Source: Synechococcales cyanobacterium PMM_0003 (GTDB taxonomy: Bacteria; Cyanobacteriota; Cyanobacteriia; Pseudanabaenales; Pseudanabaenaceae). Taken from it: a stretch of 18,486 bases of DNA. The notes under the pieces are model-generated. The model had not been told where the DNA came from, searched no databases, and worked only from the letters and a program-made list of their open reading frames with translations. The stretch covers positions 1-18,486 of the forward strand of contig CASBRC010000453.1 in the NCBI GenBank assembly GCA_949128015.1, read 5' to 3'. Made by a program: the position numbers and the translations under genes. This document shows, piece by piece, positions 17,546 through 18,486 of the stretch; position 1 is the stretch's first letter; each line of letters opens with the position of its first letter.

Positions 17546-18313
17546 TTAAATTCCCTTAAGTCTTAACTGTGTGCAGTTATTAAAAAGCTCACCATACCCT
17601 GCCAAGAAATCTTGACGAGTGAGTGAGTATGCGACACCTACCGTTAGGTCGCGAATATAGGGTGTTAAACGCGTCTTGGCTTCGGGTGTCAGGTATTGGT
17701 GGATTTTGTCGGCTCTCATGCCAGCGATCGGCGGATTAAGCGCGTTAACTTTGCAGGCTTCCTCTGGCGTTAATGCTGAATAAACAAAATCCCAATAAAA
17801 TTGCGCCCCAAACCATCGGAAAACTTTTTCGCAAAATGACTTGTCATAAAACCGCTCCCACGGATCGGGATAATCGAGAATGAAAAGTCGCAGGGCCCGA
17901 TCGTGCGCTGCGGGTGCTGCTTTGTACTGTTCGGGTAGCCAGCCAGTTTGACTCTGAATAAAACTGGTTAACCCGATCTCGCCGATCGCAGCGTCAAACT
18001 CATCAGCTTTTTCGTGAGTCTTGGCATAGTGCTTGATGACTGCGGCACAAAATGCGGATCTGTAAACCTTGACGGCTTTCCCGTTTTTTGTGGCATTGGT
18101 TACTAAGGTCAAAGCTTTACCCACAAAGGCTTCTAGCCGTTTTGATGGCGCTTTGGTTACTAAGGTCGCCTCTACCTTTATGATAGTTTGACGACTTACG
18201 CCACAAGCGCGCGCTAACCCGGTTTGGCTCATGCCGCTTTCACCCGATCGCGCGTTCGTGAAAAGTTCGATCCCGTTTACTTCAGTTCTCAAGAATTCTG
18301 GTATACTGTCCAT
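17546..18313 (-). CDS. HTH DNA-binding protein with P63C-like C-terminal domain (paralogue 3)
   Basis: 255 aa. The leader MDSIPEFLRTEVNGIELFT resembles those of the tandem paralogues at 416 and 1305. The HTH region (about 28-49) reads MSQTGLARACGVSRQTII, close to paralogue 1. The matched block is TLVT at 50-53 and 69-72 around a core KAPSKRLEAFVGKAL. The middle motif IGLTSFIQSQTGWLP (113-127) is shared. The C-terminal half (about 150-240: FYDKSFCEKVFRWFGAQFYW, LTPEEACKVN, NPPIAGMRADKIHQYLTPEAKTRLTPYI) matches the KilA-N protein at 4839-5534 much more closely than the other two paralogues. The family therefore recombines at domain borders. AGAAGG lies four bases before the ATG. The role is probably a transcriptional regulator; the target is unknown. 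Confidence 0.8.
   Translation of the reverse strand: MDSIPEFLRTEVNGIELFTNARSGESGMSQTGLARACGVSRQTIIKVEATLVTKAPSKRLEAFVGKALTLVTNATKNGKAVKVYRSAFCAAVIKHYAKTHEKADEFDAAIGEIGLTSFIQSQTGWLPEQYKAAPAAHDRALRLFILDYPDPWERFYDKSFCEKVFRWFGAQFYWDFVYSALTPEEACKVNALNPPIAGMRADKIHQYLTPEAKTRLTPYIRDLTVGVAYSLTRQDFLAGYGELFNNCTQLRLKGI
18098..18166 (-). repeat. Matched-arm 57-bp-period unit, copy 6 (in frame in a gene)
   Basis: On the minus strand ACCTTAGTAACC (complement of 18155-18166) recurs exactly (complement of 18098-18109) around a 45-bp core (18110-18154). The identity of the arms extends to 15 bases on the plus strand (TTGGTTACTAAGGTC at 18096 and 18153). Confidence 0.85.
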
Positions 18314-18341
18314 ATTGCCTTCTGTTTTAGTGACTGATTAC

Positions 18342-18371
18342 AGTATAGCATAATCAACAAACAAAACCCAG
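18342..18371 (-). promoter_or_regulatory. Promoter of the third HTH/P63C-like gene
   Basis: On the minus strand CTGG (18368-18371), 20 bases, then TATACT (complement of 18342-18347), preceded by TATGC with no gap beyond one base. The layout matches the promoter at 357-386, with the box inside a terminator arm. Confidence 0.6.
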
Positions 18372-18399
18372 AGAATTCCCCACAAATTCTCTGGGTTTT
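18363..18399. terminator. Terminator hairpin overlapping a promoter
   Basis: The 15-bp perfect arms are AAAACCCAGAGAATT (18363-18377) and AATTCTCTGGGTTTT (18385-18399), with TTTTG tracts on both strands. It probably ends a minus-strand gene beyond the window and overlaps the -35 region of the gene at 18313. Confidence 0.8.
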
Positions 18400-18436
18400 G
18401 TTTTGCCCCGATCGCCCGCCCCGATCGCCCCGCACT

Positions 18437-18450
18437 TCCCAACAATGGGA
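18437..18450. repeat. TCCCA-N4-TGGGA palindrome, copy 13
   Basis: The loop is ACAA, followed by TTAATCTTTGC. By analogy with copies 11 and 12 it probably follows the end of a minus-strand gene outside the window. Confidence 0.85.
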
Positions 18451-18486
18451 TTAATCTTTGCTGACGATCGCACCTAATACTACTAC

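Noticed and set aside
1..18486. tRNA or rRNA genes
   Set aside because: No cloverleaf-type arms with a T-loop consensus and no rRNA-like conserved stretches were noticed on either strand by eye.

Overview
The window looks like accessory DNA, either a plasmid or a phage-plasmid, from a filamentous cyanobacterium. The host call rests on dense HIP1-type octamers (GCGATCGC) and CGATCG cores in both genes and gaps. The accessory call rests on gene content: DNA-binding proteins with P63C-like C-termini, KilA-N, DUF932, a nucleoside deoxyribosyltransferase-like protein, a possible tail-fibre-like protein, a D12-class adenine methyltransferase, a ParB-like protein and a membrane-anchored HerA/FtsK-type ATPase. 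No ribosomal, tRNA or metabolic housekeeping genes are visible. No terminase, capsid or recognised replication initiator is visible either, so the type of replicon stays open.

Layout. Positions 1-60 are the 3' end of a plus-strand gene. Positions 61-2100 hold two tandem plus-strand paralogues (HTH plus P63C-like domain), each behind a terminator that runs into its promoter. Then come a deoxyribosyltransferase-like gene (2533) and a fibre-like gene (3165) on the plus strand. From 4231 to about 15.9 kb all genes are on the minus strand: a Glu-rich acidic protein, a KilA-N/P63C-like protein, a 1-kb non-coding block of hairpins and repeats (5590-6545), DUF932, a ParB-like/Dam-like fusion, a D12 methyltransferase, a block of TGTCTA repeats (10911-11087), a zinc-ribbon protein, and an operon read from 15912 down to 11521. 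That operon encodes an HTH protein, an unknown protein, a 36-aa or frameshift-encoded coiled-coil peptide, a coiled-coil protein, a four-helix membrane protein and the HerA/FtsK-type ATPase. A divergent small gene (16179), two small minus genes and a third HTH/P63C-like paralogue complete the window.

Three sequence systems stand out beyond the genes. (1) Most monocistronic genes share an unusual promoter: CCGG exactly where a -35 box should be, then 19 bases, then TATANT, usually preceded by TATGG. This looks like an element-wide regulon. (2) Six copies of a 69-bp unit are present: a 45-bp core flanked by a 12-bp direct repeat. The repeat differs from copy to copy but matches itself within a copy, always with a 57-bp period. 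Three copies lie in the HTH/P63C-like genes at identical codons (residues 50-53 and 69-72) and three stand alone between genes. (3) A set of hairpins has variable but self-complementary arms around a near-constant 6-nt GGATCT-like loop. Six lie in the 5.9-6.3 kb non-coding block and one lies inside the KilA-N gene. Systems 2 and 3 share a theme, variable matched arms around a fixed core, which suggests a DNA-level copying process or strong structural selection. In addition there are 13 copies of the palindrome TCCCA-N4-TGGGA, mostly just after stop codons, and three copies of a ~137-bp structured repeat.
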